The position numbers were made by a program, and so were the translations under genes. Under the pieces are notes generated by a model that did no database searches, had not been told where the DNA came from, and worked only from the letters and a program-made list of their open reading frames with translations. Shown here one piece after another: positions 1-5,328 of a DNA stretch of 8,029 nucleotides (the first letter of the stretch is position 1; each line of letters opens with the position of its first letter). This stretch comes from Candidatus Saccharimonadota bacterium (GTDB taxonomy: Bacteria; Patescibacteriota; Saccharimonadia; Saccharimonadales; SZUA-47): assembly GCA_017993025.1 (NCBI GenBank), contig JAGONL010000038.1, positions 1 through 8,029 on the forward strand. Direction: 5' to 3'.

Positions 1-740
1 TCCGCGAAGGGTTTATAGCGGAGAAGGGCAATGTGCTGATAAGCGCCGATTATAGTCAATTTGAACTGCGAATTGCGGCTGCCATGAGCGACGATAAACT
101 GATGATTACGGCGTTTAATGAAGATAGGGATATTCATACCGAAACGGCAGCGTTGATTCAGGGAATCCCGGCTGACCAAGTTACTAAAGAAATGCGCTAT
201 TCTGCAAAGGCCGTGAACTTTGGTATTTTGTACGGGCAGGGAGTGCACGGTTTGAGCGAGGGCGCAGGGATTAGCTACGCAGAGGCAAAGCAGTTTATAG
301 ACAAATATTTTGAGGTTAGACCAGCTTTGAAGGGCATGATTGAGCGGTTTAGAACAGAGGCCAAAGACCGGGGATATGTAGAAACAGTTATGGGACGCAG
401 AAGACCAACGCCAGATGTGCAGTCGAGTAATTTTATTGTACGTGAGGGTGCATATAGGGCTGCGATTAACATGCCTATTCAGGGTTCCGCAGCTGATTTG
501 ACCAAGATGGCTATGTCTAAACTTGAAGACAAGTTTAGAGAGAGAAGGGAGAAGGGAGAAGGGAGAAGTGCGCCACAACAAATCATGCAGATTCATGACA
601 GCATTATGGTTGAGTGTCGGGAAGAGGATTCAGAAGCTGTTGGTAAAATTATGAAGGAAACTATGGAGAGTATTTATCCAGAGTTGGGTGTTAACTTAAA
701 AGTAGATGTGAGCATAGGAAAAAACTGGGGCGAGCTTTAA
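1..740 (+). CDS. polA: DNA polymerase I, C-terminal polymerase domain (5' end outside window)
   Basis: Family A DNA polymerase, used in gap filling and repair. The frame is open from base 3 through the left edge, so this is only the 3' part of the gene; a start at GTG 33 would be false. Motif A (DYSQFELR) is at 48-71, motif B (R..AK..NFG..YG) at 195-236 and motif C at 594-602. The C-terminus (KVDVSIGKNWGEL) is the normal family ending, so the 3' end is intact. Motif C reads H-D-S where the family usually has H-D-E; the metal-binding Asp remains. Just before motif C, a charged stretch (RREKGEGR) is encoded by a 7-base tandem repeat and makes the loop about six residues longer than in E. coli Pol I, judged from memory. 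The 5'-nuclease and any proofreading domain are not in view. The stop overlaps the next start (TAATG). Identification is secure. Confidence 0.96.
   Translation, partial: REGFIAEKGNVLISADYSQFELRIAAAMSDDKLMITAFNEDRDIHTETAALIQGIPADQVTKEMRYSAKAVNFGILYGQGVHGLSEGAGISYAEAKQFIDKYFEVRPALKGMIERFRTEAKDRGYVETVMGRRRPTPDVQSSNFIVREGAYRAAINMPIQGSAADLTKMAMSKLEDKFRERREKGEGRSAPQQIMQIHDSIMVECREEDSEAVGKIMKETMESIYPELGVNLKVDVSIGKNWGEL
544..568 (+). repeat. Heptamer tandem repeat inside polA
   Basis: Three perfect copies of GAAGGGA (544-550, 551-557, 558-564) are followed by a partial fourth (GAAG, 565-568). Three units equal 21 bases, so the array stays in frame and encodes a charged run of Arg/Glu/Lys/Gly in a loop just before motif C. 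Gain or loss of one unit would shift the polA frame. Confidence 0.85.
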
Positions 741-1426
741 TGAAGAGTTTTAACGCAACGAAAAAAATTCCAACCACGCATGTTTATAGAAATCATTTGG
801 AACTAATACACCAATTAATCGGTAGTTTTACACAATCTAATAAAGAATATAGCGCGTTTATTTTTATTAATGGCAAGAACACTCCTCTTGAAAAAGCGAA
901 GAAAAAAATCTTTAGTAAAGCGCCAAAATCTCTAGCATATGATATACGGCATAAAAAATCTGATGCCAGGCTACTAATAATTATAAGTGACGGAATCATA
1001 CTAAATCTAGGTTCGGCTAGTTATGAGCTGTATGGTTTTTTCCACGAGCTAAACGATGAATTGAATGCATGGAAAATTCCAAAGATTGTATGGTTTATTA
1101 GAAAATTTTGGCTATTTTCCTTATTTTTCTCAATTTTGTTTATCCCAATACTGGTATCTCTAACATTGAGAAATGTTGGATTTGTTGTATTTTGGTTTAT
1201 TCTATGCCTGGTAGTATTCATGAAGCTGTTTGTGAATATTTTTGAAAATCAGGAAAATTGGCCTGATTGGGATGACGTCACATTAAATACAAAGATTGAG
1301 TACCAGGTATTCAAAGAGAGTTTAGGATCTCCACTGTACTCGGTTCTGACTTCCATGAAATCAGTAATTTTATTTTTAGCAGCTCTTGCAACTGTAGTGT
1401 CTACAATTTTTCTTATATGGGAGTGA
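740..1426 (+). CDS. Unrecognised membrane protein with cytosolic-type N-terminal region
   Basis: I do not recognise this 228-residue protein. The first ~115 residues are soluble-looking and Lys-rich, with a beta-strand-like patch (RLLIIISDGIILNLG, about 77-91). Then come two hydrophobic segments (about 123-142 and 146-167), a polar acidic stretch rich in Trp/Asp (about 170-200), and a last hydrophobic segment at 207-227 ending almost at the C-terminus. Three membrane passes are likely. The ATG overlaps the polA stop by one base (TAATG) and no good Shine-Dalgarno is visible, so translation probably depends on termination-reinitiation after polA. Base composition is clearly more AT-rich than polA, which may mark an accessory insertion. 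The stop lies within the 5' region of the HAD gene. No function can be assigned. Confidence 0.75.
   Translation: MKSFNATKKIPTTHVYRNHLELIHQLIGSFTQSNKEYSAFIFINGKNTPLEKAKKKIFSKAPKSLAYDIRHKKSDARLLIIISDGIILNLGSASYELYGFFHELNDELNAWKIPKIVWFIRKFWLFSLFFSILFIPILVSLTLRNVGFVVFWFILCLVVFMKLFVNIFENQENWPDWDDVTLNTKIEYQVFKESLGSPLYSVLTSMKSVILFLAALATVVSTIFLIWE
1419..1423 (+). promoter_or_regulatory. Ribosome binding site choosing the HAD gene start
   Basis: GGGAG lies eight bases before TTG 1432. The earlier in-frame ATG at 1417 and GTG at 1423 have only a pyrimidine-rich stretch upstream and no purine-rich site. This supports TTG as the start. Confidence 0.5.
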
Positions 1427-1431
1427 ACAAA

Positions 1432-2004
1432 TTGATTAAGGCCGTAATTTTTGATTGTTTTGGGGTGCTTGTCGGGAGTTCTTATGAGCCTTTTAAGCAA
1501 AAATATTTATCTCATGACCAAACACTTATTGATAGATTTAACGAAGTTGATCATTTGTCTAGTGAAGGAAAAATTACTAATTTCGAGGCGTATAAAGAGT
1601 TTGCAAAACTGGCAAATTTACCCCTGCAAGAAGCTACAGTATTATTAGACGACAACCCTAAGAACAACGAACTTTTTGAGTTTATTAAAAATAATCTGGT
1701 GGGCAAATATAAAATTGGTTATTTATCTAATTCGGCCTCTAATTACTTAGCAGAATTATTTACTGAAGATGATGTAGCACTTTTTGACGACATAATTTTG
1801 TCATATAAATTTGGTATGGCTAAGCCAGCACCAGAGATATATAAATTGTCAGCAGAACACCTAGGAGTACAACCGAGCGAGTGCGTCTTTATTGATGATC
1901 AACAAAAATATCTTTTAGGCGCAGAAAAAACTGGAATGAAAACAATTTTGTATAAAAATTACGCAGAGTTTAAAAGTGAACTAAAGGAGGTATTAAATGA
2001 CTAA
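1432..2004 (+). CDS. HAD-superfamily hydrolase, subfamily IA, YihX/haloacid-dehalogenase-like
   Basis: Probable cytosolic phosphatase of the haloacid dehalogenase superfamily, 190 residues from TTG 1432; starting at ATG 1417 gives 195. TTG is preferred because it has a Shine-Dalgarno and gives the classical N-terminus MIKAVIFD. Motif I is DCFGVL with nucleophile Asp8, motif II is LSNS (Ser99), motif III Lys131 in KPAPEIY, motif IV Asp155-Asp156 in FIDD. Residues ~15-85 form the helical cap. The position two after the nucleophile is Phe, not the Asp acid/base of typical phosphatases. Haloacid dehalogenases (DxY) and YihX-type enzymes also vary there, so substrate and even reaction are uncertain. 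The gene overlaps the next one, a histidine phosphatase, by eight bases, so the two are probably translated together. Family call is secure; substrate unknown. Confidence 0.88.
   Translation: MIKAVIFDCFGVLVGSSYEPFKQKYLSHDQTLIDRFNEVDHLSSEGKITNFEAYKEFAKLANLPLQEATVLLDDNPKNNELFEFIKNNLVGKYKIGYLSNSASNYLAELFTEDDVALFDDIILSYKFGMAKPAPEIYKLSAEHLGVQPSECVFIDDQQKYLLGAEKTGMKTILYKNYAEFKSELKEVLND
1983..1990 (+). promoter_or_regulatory. Strong ribosome binding site for the histidine phosphatase gene
   Basis: AAAGGAGG sits six bases before ATG 1997, inside the 3' end of the HAD gene. It is a near-perfect anti-16S match, showing that this genome uses Shine-Dalgarno initiation; this makes the genes lacking one stand out. 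Confidence 0.85.
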
Positions 2005-2551
2005 ATTCTATTTTGTAAGGCATGGGCAGAGCGAGGCAAACGCTGCTTTAATTGTTGCCAGTAGCACACCCCCACTAACGGAGAATGGTATCAAGCAGGC
2101 TCGTCGTACTGGCGAAGAACTAAAGGATAAAAATGTAGCAATTATACTAACGTCGCCATATATTAGAGCACAGCAAACAGCAGAAACTATTGCTGGTGAG
2201 CTTGCTATAGGAGTTAACGACATAAGAATTATTGATGAGCTGCGTGAAAGAGGGCTGGGCGAGTGTGAAGGAAAACCAAAAGACATGGAAAACGACAGGT
2301 TTTTTATCATAGATGCTGAGAGAGGTTTTGAATCACAACAAGATTTAATTAATAGACTGCAAGTTGCTATAGAGAAGATCAAAAAAGCTGTTATAGAAAC
2401 TGACGGAGAAGTGGTTGTGGTTGGGCATTCGGTATCTGGCTTCTACCTTAGCCAAGTAGCGAAAGGGTTTACTAAATTTTCAGAGTTTGAAGATTACCGT
2501 CATATGAATAACGCAGATTTTATTGAAGTTGAAATAAATAAAGAGCTGTAA
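1997..2551 (+). CDS. Histidine phosphatase family protein (phosphoglycerate-mutase-like)
   Basis: A 184-residue member of the branch of the histidine phosphatase superfamily that includes cobC/GpmB-type enzymes. The catalytic RHG motif is at 8-10 (VRHGQSEAN), with His9 as phospho-acceptor. Arg57 in the SPYIRAQQTAE block binds phosphate, Glu84 in LRERGLGECEG is the likely proton donor, and His144 (VVVGHSVSG) is the second catalytic His. All expected catalytic residues are present, so the enzyme is probably active. Length suits a small broad-specificity phosphatase rather than the ~230-250 residue glycolytic mutase. No signal peptide or membrane segment is seen. It follows the HAD gene with an eight-base overlap; two phosphatase-type enzymes side by side suggest one metabolic task, but the substrate cannot be read from the sequence. 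No clear terminator follows. Confidence 0.92.
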   Translation: MTKFYFVRHGQSEANAALIVASSTPPLTENGIKQARRTGEELKDKNVAIILTSPYIRAQQTAETIAGELAIGVNDIRIIDELRERGLGECEGKPKDMENDRFFIIDAERGFESQQDLINRLQVAIEKIKKAVIETDGEVVVVGHSVSGFYLSQVAKGFTKFSEFEDYRHMNNADFIEVEINKEL

Positions 2552-2588
2552 TAATACACTAAAAAAGTAAATAAATAATCACAAAAAG

Positions 2589-2617
2589 TGGACAAATAAC
2601 CATAAGTATGATACAAT
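2589..2617 (+). promoter_or_regulatory. Strong sigma-70-type promoter for the protease gene
   Basis: A -35 box TGGACA (2589-2594) and a -10 box TACAAT (2612-2617), each five of six to consensus, are separated by exactly 17 bases. A TG at 2609-2610 adds an extended -10. Transcription would start near 2624, only about three bases before the GTG start at 2627. This is the best promoter in the window and marks the break between the upstream gene string and the protease gene. Confidence 0.75.
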
Positions 2618-2626
2618 ATACACATT

Positions 2627-3874
2627 GTGAACGAATATCATGAAGAATCAAAACAAAAAATAGAACCACCACTAAAAGGAATAAAGCGCCGTTCTTCAGC
2701 AGGCAAAGGAATGGCTAAACTACTTGCCGTGTCTCTTTTGTCGGGAGTAGTAGGTGCTAAAATCGCAAACAATGACCAGGAACCCATAAAAAACAGTTCA
2801 CCACCCGTAACTACAAGTGTGAATAATAATGAAGCATCAAATCCTAGTCAAGCAGAGCTTTTGCAAATTGATGTTATGCAAGAAAAGCTAGATGCTCTAT
2901 CTAAAATCATTGCATCTCAGGCCGGAGTGAGCATCGAAACCGTCAACGGAGAGTTGCCAGGACCCGAAACCCTTCCAGGCTATGGAGTGCAAGTTAGCCC
3001 TGAGATCAGAAAATCTTTTGAAAGCTCCGTTTTAAAAATGGGCAAAAGATTGAAGGGTGAAACGGGTCCATGGGAAGAAGTTTGTACTGCTAACAAAGTC
3101 TCTTATGAAGGCAAAGAATATGTTGTTACCGCTGCTCATTGTCTTACAGGAGACATGAACGGCATGGTGTCTCCTATTAAAGGTGGCGGAGAATACAGTG
3201 CTTTGGACATAACCGATTTATCGCCATATGAATACGCAGTATTAGAACCTGATGTCCCATCGACCGAAAGACAAGTAGACCCAATTGCGAACGTCAGTAG
3301 TGTCTCAGTTATGACGCCTGGAGGCCCAGACATGGCATTGTTTACAATAAATTCAACTCCTAGGTTTGAAGCAGTAGAGTCAATACCAATAAGCGATCCA
3401 ACCCCATACATCACTCCTGGTGTAGACGTAGCGCTTAGGTCTCTACCAGCATCAAGTGGAAATGAACCGATCACGTATAAGGGGGTGTATCTTGGAAGAA
3501 TAGAAAACGCTTATGAAATAGGTTCCTTAAGCAATACGGTGGAGGTTGTTGGATTAGCTGGAATTGACGATGAAACAGAAGATGTTTGTATGTATGGTGC
3601 GAGTGGTTCAGCTGCACAGACTGCAGAGGCACCTGTGTTCGCTTTATCGACAAGACATCAAACCGATGTTTATGATAATGGTGGCTTTGACCCGCTGCAA
3701 CCGCAAGAAAGTGCATACACAAAAACGTTAAAAATTGCCGATACTTTGGGTGTTGACCTTTCCTCGTTCGACGTAATATGCAGCTACTCAACGGTTGGCG
3801 AAGGTGATATGGAAAGACTTCTAAACCCTGTGCCTGCAGTCATCGGCGATGGCAGTATGACAGGGGGCAAATAG
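2627..3874 (+). CDS. Membrane-anchored extracytoplasmic chymotrypsin-fold serine protease
   Basis: A 415-residue trypsin-like (S1-type fold) protease. A short basic N-terminus precedes one hydrophobic segment (about 29-46), a signal peptide or anchor, then a low-complexity Asn/Ser/Pro linker (about 50-75), a possible short coiled coil (77-95) and the protease domain (about 130-390). The triad is His171 (VTAAHC), Asp235 (DMALF) and Ser327 (GASGS). Cys153/Cys172 and Cys321/Cys385 sit where chymotrypsin has its 42-58 and 191-220 disulfides, which supports export. The usual GDSGG is GASGS, so the Asp that normally forms the activating ion pair with the new N-terminus is Ala. GTG 2627 lies about three bases after the predicted transcription start with no Shine-Dalgarno. 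ATG 2711 (residue 29) is an alternative that would give a bare signal peptide. Role unknown; host-surface or envelope processing is only a guess. Confidence 0.85.
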   Translation: MNEYHEESKQKIEPPLKGIKRRSSAGKGMAKLLAVSLLSGVVGAKIANNDQEPIKNSSPPVTTSVNNNEASNPSQAELLQIDVMQEKLDALSKIIASQAGVSIETVNGELPGPETLPGYGVQVSPEIRKSFESSVLKMGKRLKGETGPWEEVCTANKVSYEGKEYVVTAAHCLTGDMNGMVSPIKGGGEYSALDITDLSPYEYAVLEPDVPSTERQVDPIANVSSVSVMTPGGPDMALFTINSTPRFEAVESIPISDPTPYITPGVDVALRSLPASSGNEPITYKGVYLGRIENAYEIGSLSNTVEVVGLAGIDDETEDVCMYGASGSAAQTAEAPVFALSTRHQTDVYDNGGFDPLQPQESAYTKTLKIADTLGVDLSSFDVICSYSTVGEGDMERLLNPVPAVIGDGSMTGGK

Positions 3875-3885
3875 GTTGATAGGAC

Positions 3886-3914
3886 TTGCAATCACTAGCA
3901 TTATGTGATAAAGT
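3886..3914 (+). promoter_or_regulatory. Candidate promoter for the arginine leader and argGH
   Basis: TTGCAA (3886-3891) and TAAAGT (3909-3914) are 17 bases apart, with TG at 3906-3907 as an extended -10. Each hexamer is four of six to consensus, so this is modest. Transcription would begin near 3921, about four bases before the leader ATG. An alternative pair is TTGATA (3876-3881) with CATTAT (3899-3904), also 17 apart. A small dyad, ATCAC (3891-3895) and GTGAT (3905-3909), lies in the spacer. Confidence 0.4.
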
Positions 3915-3924
3915 TATTTTTGTT

Positions 3925-3987
3925 ATGAACAGTTTATCTATACTACAGAACCGCCGAAGCTACCGTATTACCGGGAGCTGTTCTTGA
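3925..3987 (+). CDS. Arginine-codon leader peptide of argGH
   Basis: A 20-codon ORF from ATG 3925 to TGA 3985-3987 in the gap before argG. It reads MNSLSILQNR then RSYRITGSCS. Arg is at residues 10, 11 and 14 (CGC 3952, CGA 3955, CGT 3964), that is three Arg in five codons. It is followed 28 bases later by an intrinsic terminator, with argG beyond that. No Shine-Dalgarno is visible, but the ATG would lie only about four bases from the predicted transcription start, as for the protease gene. The proposed role is a sensor: when arginyl-tRNA is scarce the ribosome stalls on the Arg codons and changes RNA folding downstream. The peptide itself has no recognisable function. An ORF this short could occur by chance; the support is its Arg cluster, its place before arginine genes and the matching RNA folds. 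Confidence 0.72.
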   Translation: MNSLSILQNRRSYRITGSCS

Positions 3988-4042
3988 ATTTTTAAAATAA
4001 TAAGTAAGCCTTAACAGCCCCCGAGTTTTCTGGGGCTTTTTT
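3947..4042 (+). promoter_or_regulatory. Transcription attenuator controlling argGH (proposed)
   Basis: Three mutually exclusive stems can be drawn. Stem 1:2 pairs 3947-3951 with 3980-3984 and 3958-3961 with 3976-3979, plus 3963-3965 with 3972-3974; the six-base bulge 3952-3957 is exactly the tandem Arg codons. Stem 2:3 pairs 3972-3982 with 4013-4023 (10 of 11 positions, one A-C mismatch). Stem 3:4 is the terminator. A ribosome stalled at the Arg codons masks segment 1, freeing segment 2 to hold segment 3, so the terminator cannot form and argGH is transcribed. With ample arginine, the ribosome reaches the stop at 3985 and covers segment 2, so 3:4 forms and transcription ends. With no translation 1:2 forms, which also permits termination. 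The pairings are seen directly; the mechanism is inferred by analogy with trp/his attenuators. Confidence 0.72.
4016..4042 (+). terminator. Rho-independent terminator upstream of argG
   Basis: AGCCCC (4016-4021) pairs with GGGGCT (4032-4037), with inner AG/CT pairs closing a TTTT loop, followed directly by six T (4037-4042). It lies 27 bases before the argG start, inside the argG 5' leader, and over 140 bases after the protease stop, so it most likely acts as the attenuator's terminator. It would also stop any read-through from the protease gene. Confidence 0.9.
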
Positions 4043-4054
4043 AATTTTAAATTT

Positions 4055-4060
4055 AAGGAA
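4055..4060 (+). promoter_or_regulatory. Ribosome binding site of argG
   Basis: AAGGAA lies eight bases before ATG 4069, downstream of the terminator T-tract. It is not part of any of the attenuator stems, so control would act on transcription and not on access to this site. Confidence 0.7.
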
Positions 4061-4068
4061 TATTAATT

Positions 4069-5328
4069 ATGAAAAAAACGACTAAATATATAAAGATTGC
4101 TTCTCATGAGGCTAAAAAAGGTAGTTTTGATACGTGTCTACTTCTGTATTCTGGAGGCCTTGACACTTCTGTAATGCTTAAATGGATTCAAGATGAGTAT
4201 AAATGTAGCGTAATAACGCTAACACTAGATATCGGGCAACAAGCCGATGATTTAGAAACTATAAAGCAGAAGGCGCTAAAATTAGGCGCAAAAAAGGCGT
4301 ATGTATTTGACGCTAAAAAAATGTTTGCAGACACACTGCTTTCTCACGCTATTAAGGCTAACGCAGATTATCAGGGTGGCTATGCACTCAGCACGCCTCT
4401 GGGTAGGGTAGTGATTGCAAAACTGGCTGTTGAATTTGCCGAGCTGAATAATTGCCAGGTGATTGCTCACGGCTGTACGGGAAAAGGTAATGACCAAGTA
4501 AGATTTGAAGCTTATATAACGACCTTGAATAAAAATTTAAAAACCATTGCGCCAGTTAGGGAGTGGGGGATGGGCAGACAAGAAGAAATTGCCTATGCAA
4601 ATAAACACGGCATAGAGGTAAGACAGAATATTGAAAAACCGTACTCATATGACGAAAATATGTGGGGAAATACCGGTGAAGGTGGCGAAATAGAAAATCC
4701 TAGTTTGCAACCGAAGCTGTCGGATATTTTATTGTGGTGCAAAACAATTGAAAATACGCCGGAAAAGGCAGTGCAACTGCAGATTGAATTTGAAAAAGGA
4801 GTGCCTATTAAACTTAACGGCGAGTCTATGGAGCTGGCAAATCTAGTTGCTGAATGTAATAATATTGGAGGCGAACACGGTGTTGGAGTTGTGCAACTGA
4901 TCGAGGATAGGTTAGTTGGATTAAAGGTCAGAGGCGTTTATGAAAACCCCGGTGCGACTATATTAATATCTGCACATAAAAAATTAGAACAGCTTGTGTC
5001 AACAAGAGAAGAAAATCAGTTTAAAAGTTTGGTGGATACCAAGTGGGCCTATATGGTTTACGGGGCACAGTGGTTTGAGCCGACTATGCGACATTTAAAC
5101 AGCTATATTGATAGTCAAAATATGAAAGTCACAGGAAATGTCACTGTCGAACTTTTTAAGGGAAATGTGAATGTTGTTGCGCTAAGTTCTCCATATTCTT
5201 TGTTTGATGAAAATTTGGCTACTTTTGAGAAAAATCAGGCATTTAACCAAAATGCTTCAGCGGGTTTTATAGAAATATATAACCTAAGCCAGAAGACGGC
5301 GTACGGAGTATATAACTATGAAGACTAA
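4069..5328 (+). CDS. argG: Argininosuccinate synthase
   Basis: Joins citrulline and aspartate, using ATP, to give argininosuccinate, AMP and PPi (EC 6.3.4.5), in the cytosol. The ATP pyrophosphatase loop YSGGLDTS is at 27-34, the GCTGKGNDQVRFE block at 135-147, the substrate-binding PYSYDENMWG at 191-200 and NNIGGEHGVG at 264-273, followed by RGVYENPG (288-295). At 419 residues it is slightly longer than the usual ~400, because about 20 extra residues precede the P-loop strand; the well-placed Shine-Dalgarno supports this start. Of its nine Arg codons, eight are AGA/AGG and one is CGA. The stop lies 11 bases inside argH, so the two enzymes are probably made in step. Expression is proposed to be controlled by the arginine leader attenuator just upstream. 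No other arginine-synthesis gene is in view, so citrulline must come from elsewhere. Confidence 0.96.
   Translation: MKKTTKYIKIASHEAKKGSFDTCLLLYSGGLDTSVMLKWIQDEYKCSVITLTLDIGQQADDLETIKQKALKLGAKKAYVFDAKKMFADTLLSHAIKANADYQGGYALSTPLGRVVIAKLAVEFAELNNCQVIAHGCTGKGNDQVRFEAYITTLNKNLKTIAPVREWGMGRQEEIAYANKHGIEVRQNIEKPYSYDENMWGNTGEGGEIENPSLQPKLSDILLWCKTIENTPEKAVQLQIEFEKGVPIKLNGESMELANLVAECNNIGGEHGVGVVQLIEDRLVGLKVRGVYENPGATILISAHKKLEQLVSTREENQFKSLVDTKWAYMVYGAQWFEPTMRHLNSYIDSQNMKVTGNVTVELFKGNVNVVALSSPYSLFDENLATFEKNQAFNQNASAGFIEIYNLSQKTAYGVYNYED

Noticed and set aside
33..740. A short stand-alone polymerase gene starting at GTG 33
   Set aside because: The frame is open to the left edge and the residues before it (REGFIAEKGN) continue the family A polymerase sequence, so this is the 3' part of a longer gene.
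1451..1648. Plus-strand 65-codon ORF in another frame of the HAD gene
   Set aside because: It is nested in a clear HAD coding frame, has no ribosome binding site, and its translation has no recognisable motif.
2008..2382. Reverse-strand ORF of 124 codons inside the histidine phosphatase gene
   Set aside because: It lies wholly within a gene with all catalytic motifs on the plus strand, has no recognisable features, and is Ser-rich as expected from antisense of AT-rich codons. The other reverse-strand ORFs are rejected for the same reason.
2552..2600. Terminator after the histidine phosphatase gene
   Set aside because: Only tiny A-rich dyads (for example CAC-AAAAA-GTG) are present, without a GC stem or T-tract.
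3947..4042. T-box riboswitch before argG
   Set aside because: A short GAACCGC string recalls part of the T-box antiterminator motif, but the TGG-containing core is absent, no specifier stem I is visible, and the leader (about 150 bases from promoter to argG) is too short.
4016..4042. Terminator serving only the upstream protease gene
   Set aside because: It lies more than 140 bases past the protease stop, after a separate candidate promoter and the Arg leader ORF, and its 5' arm pairs with leader segment 2. It may stop read-through as a side effect.
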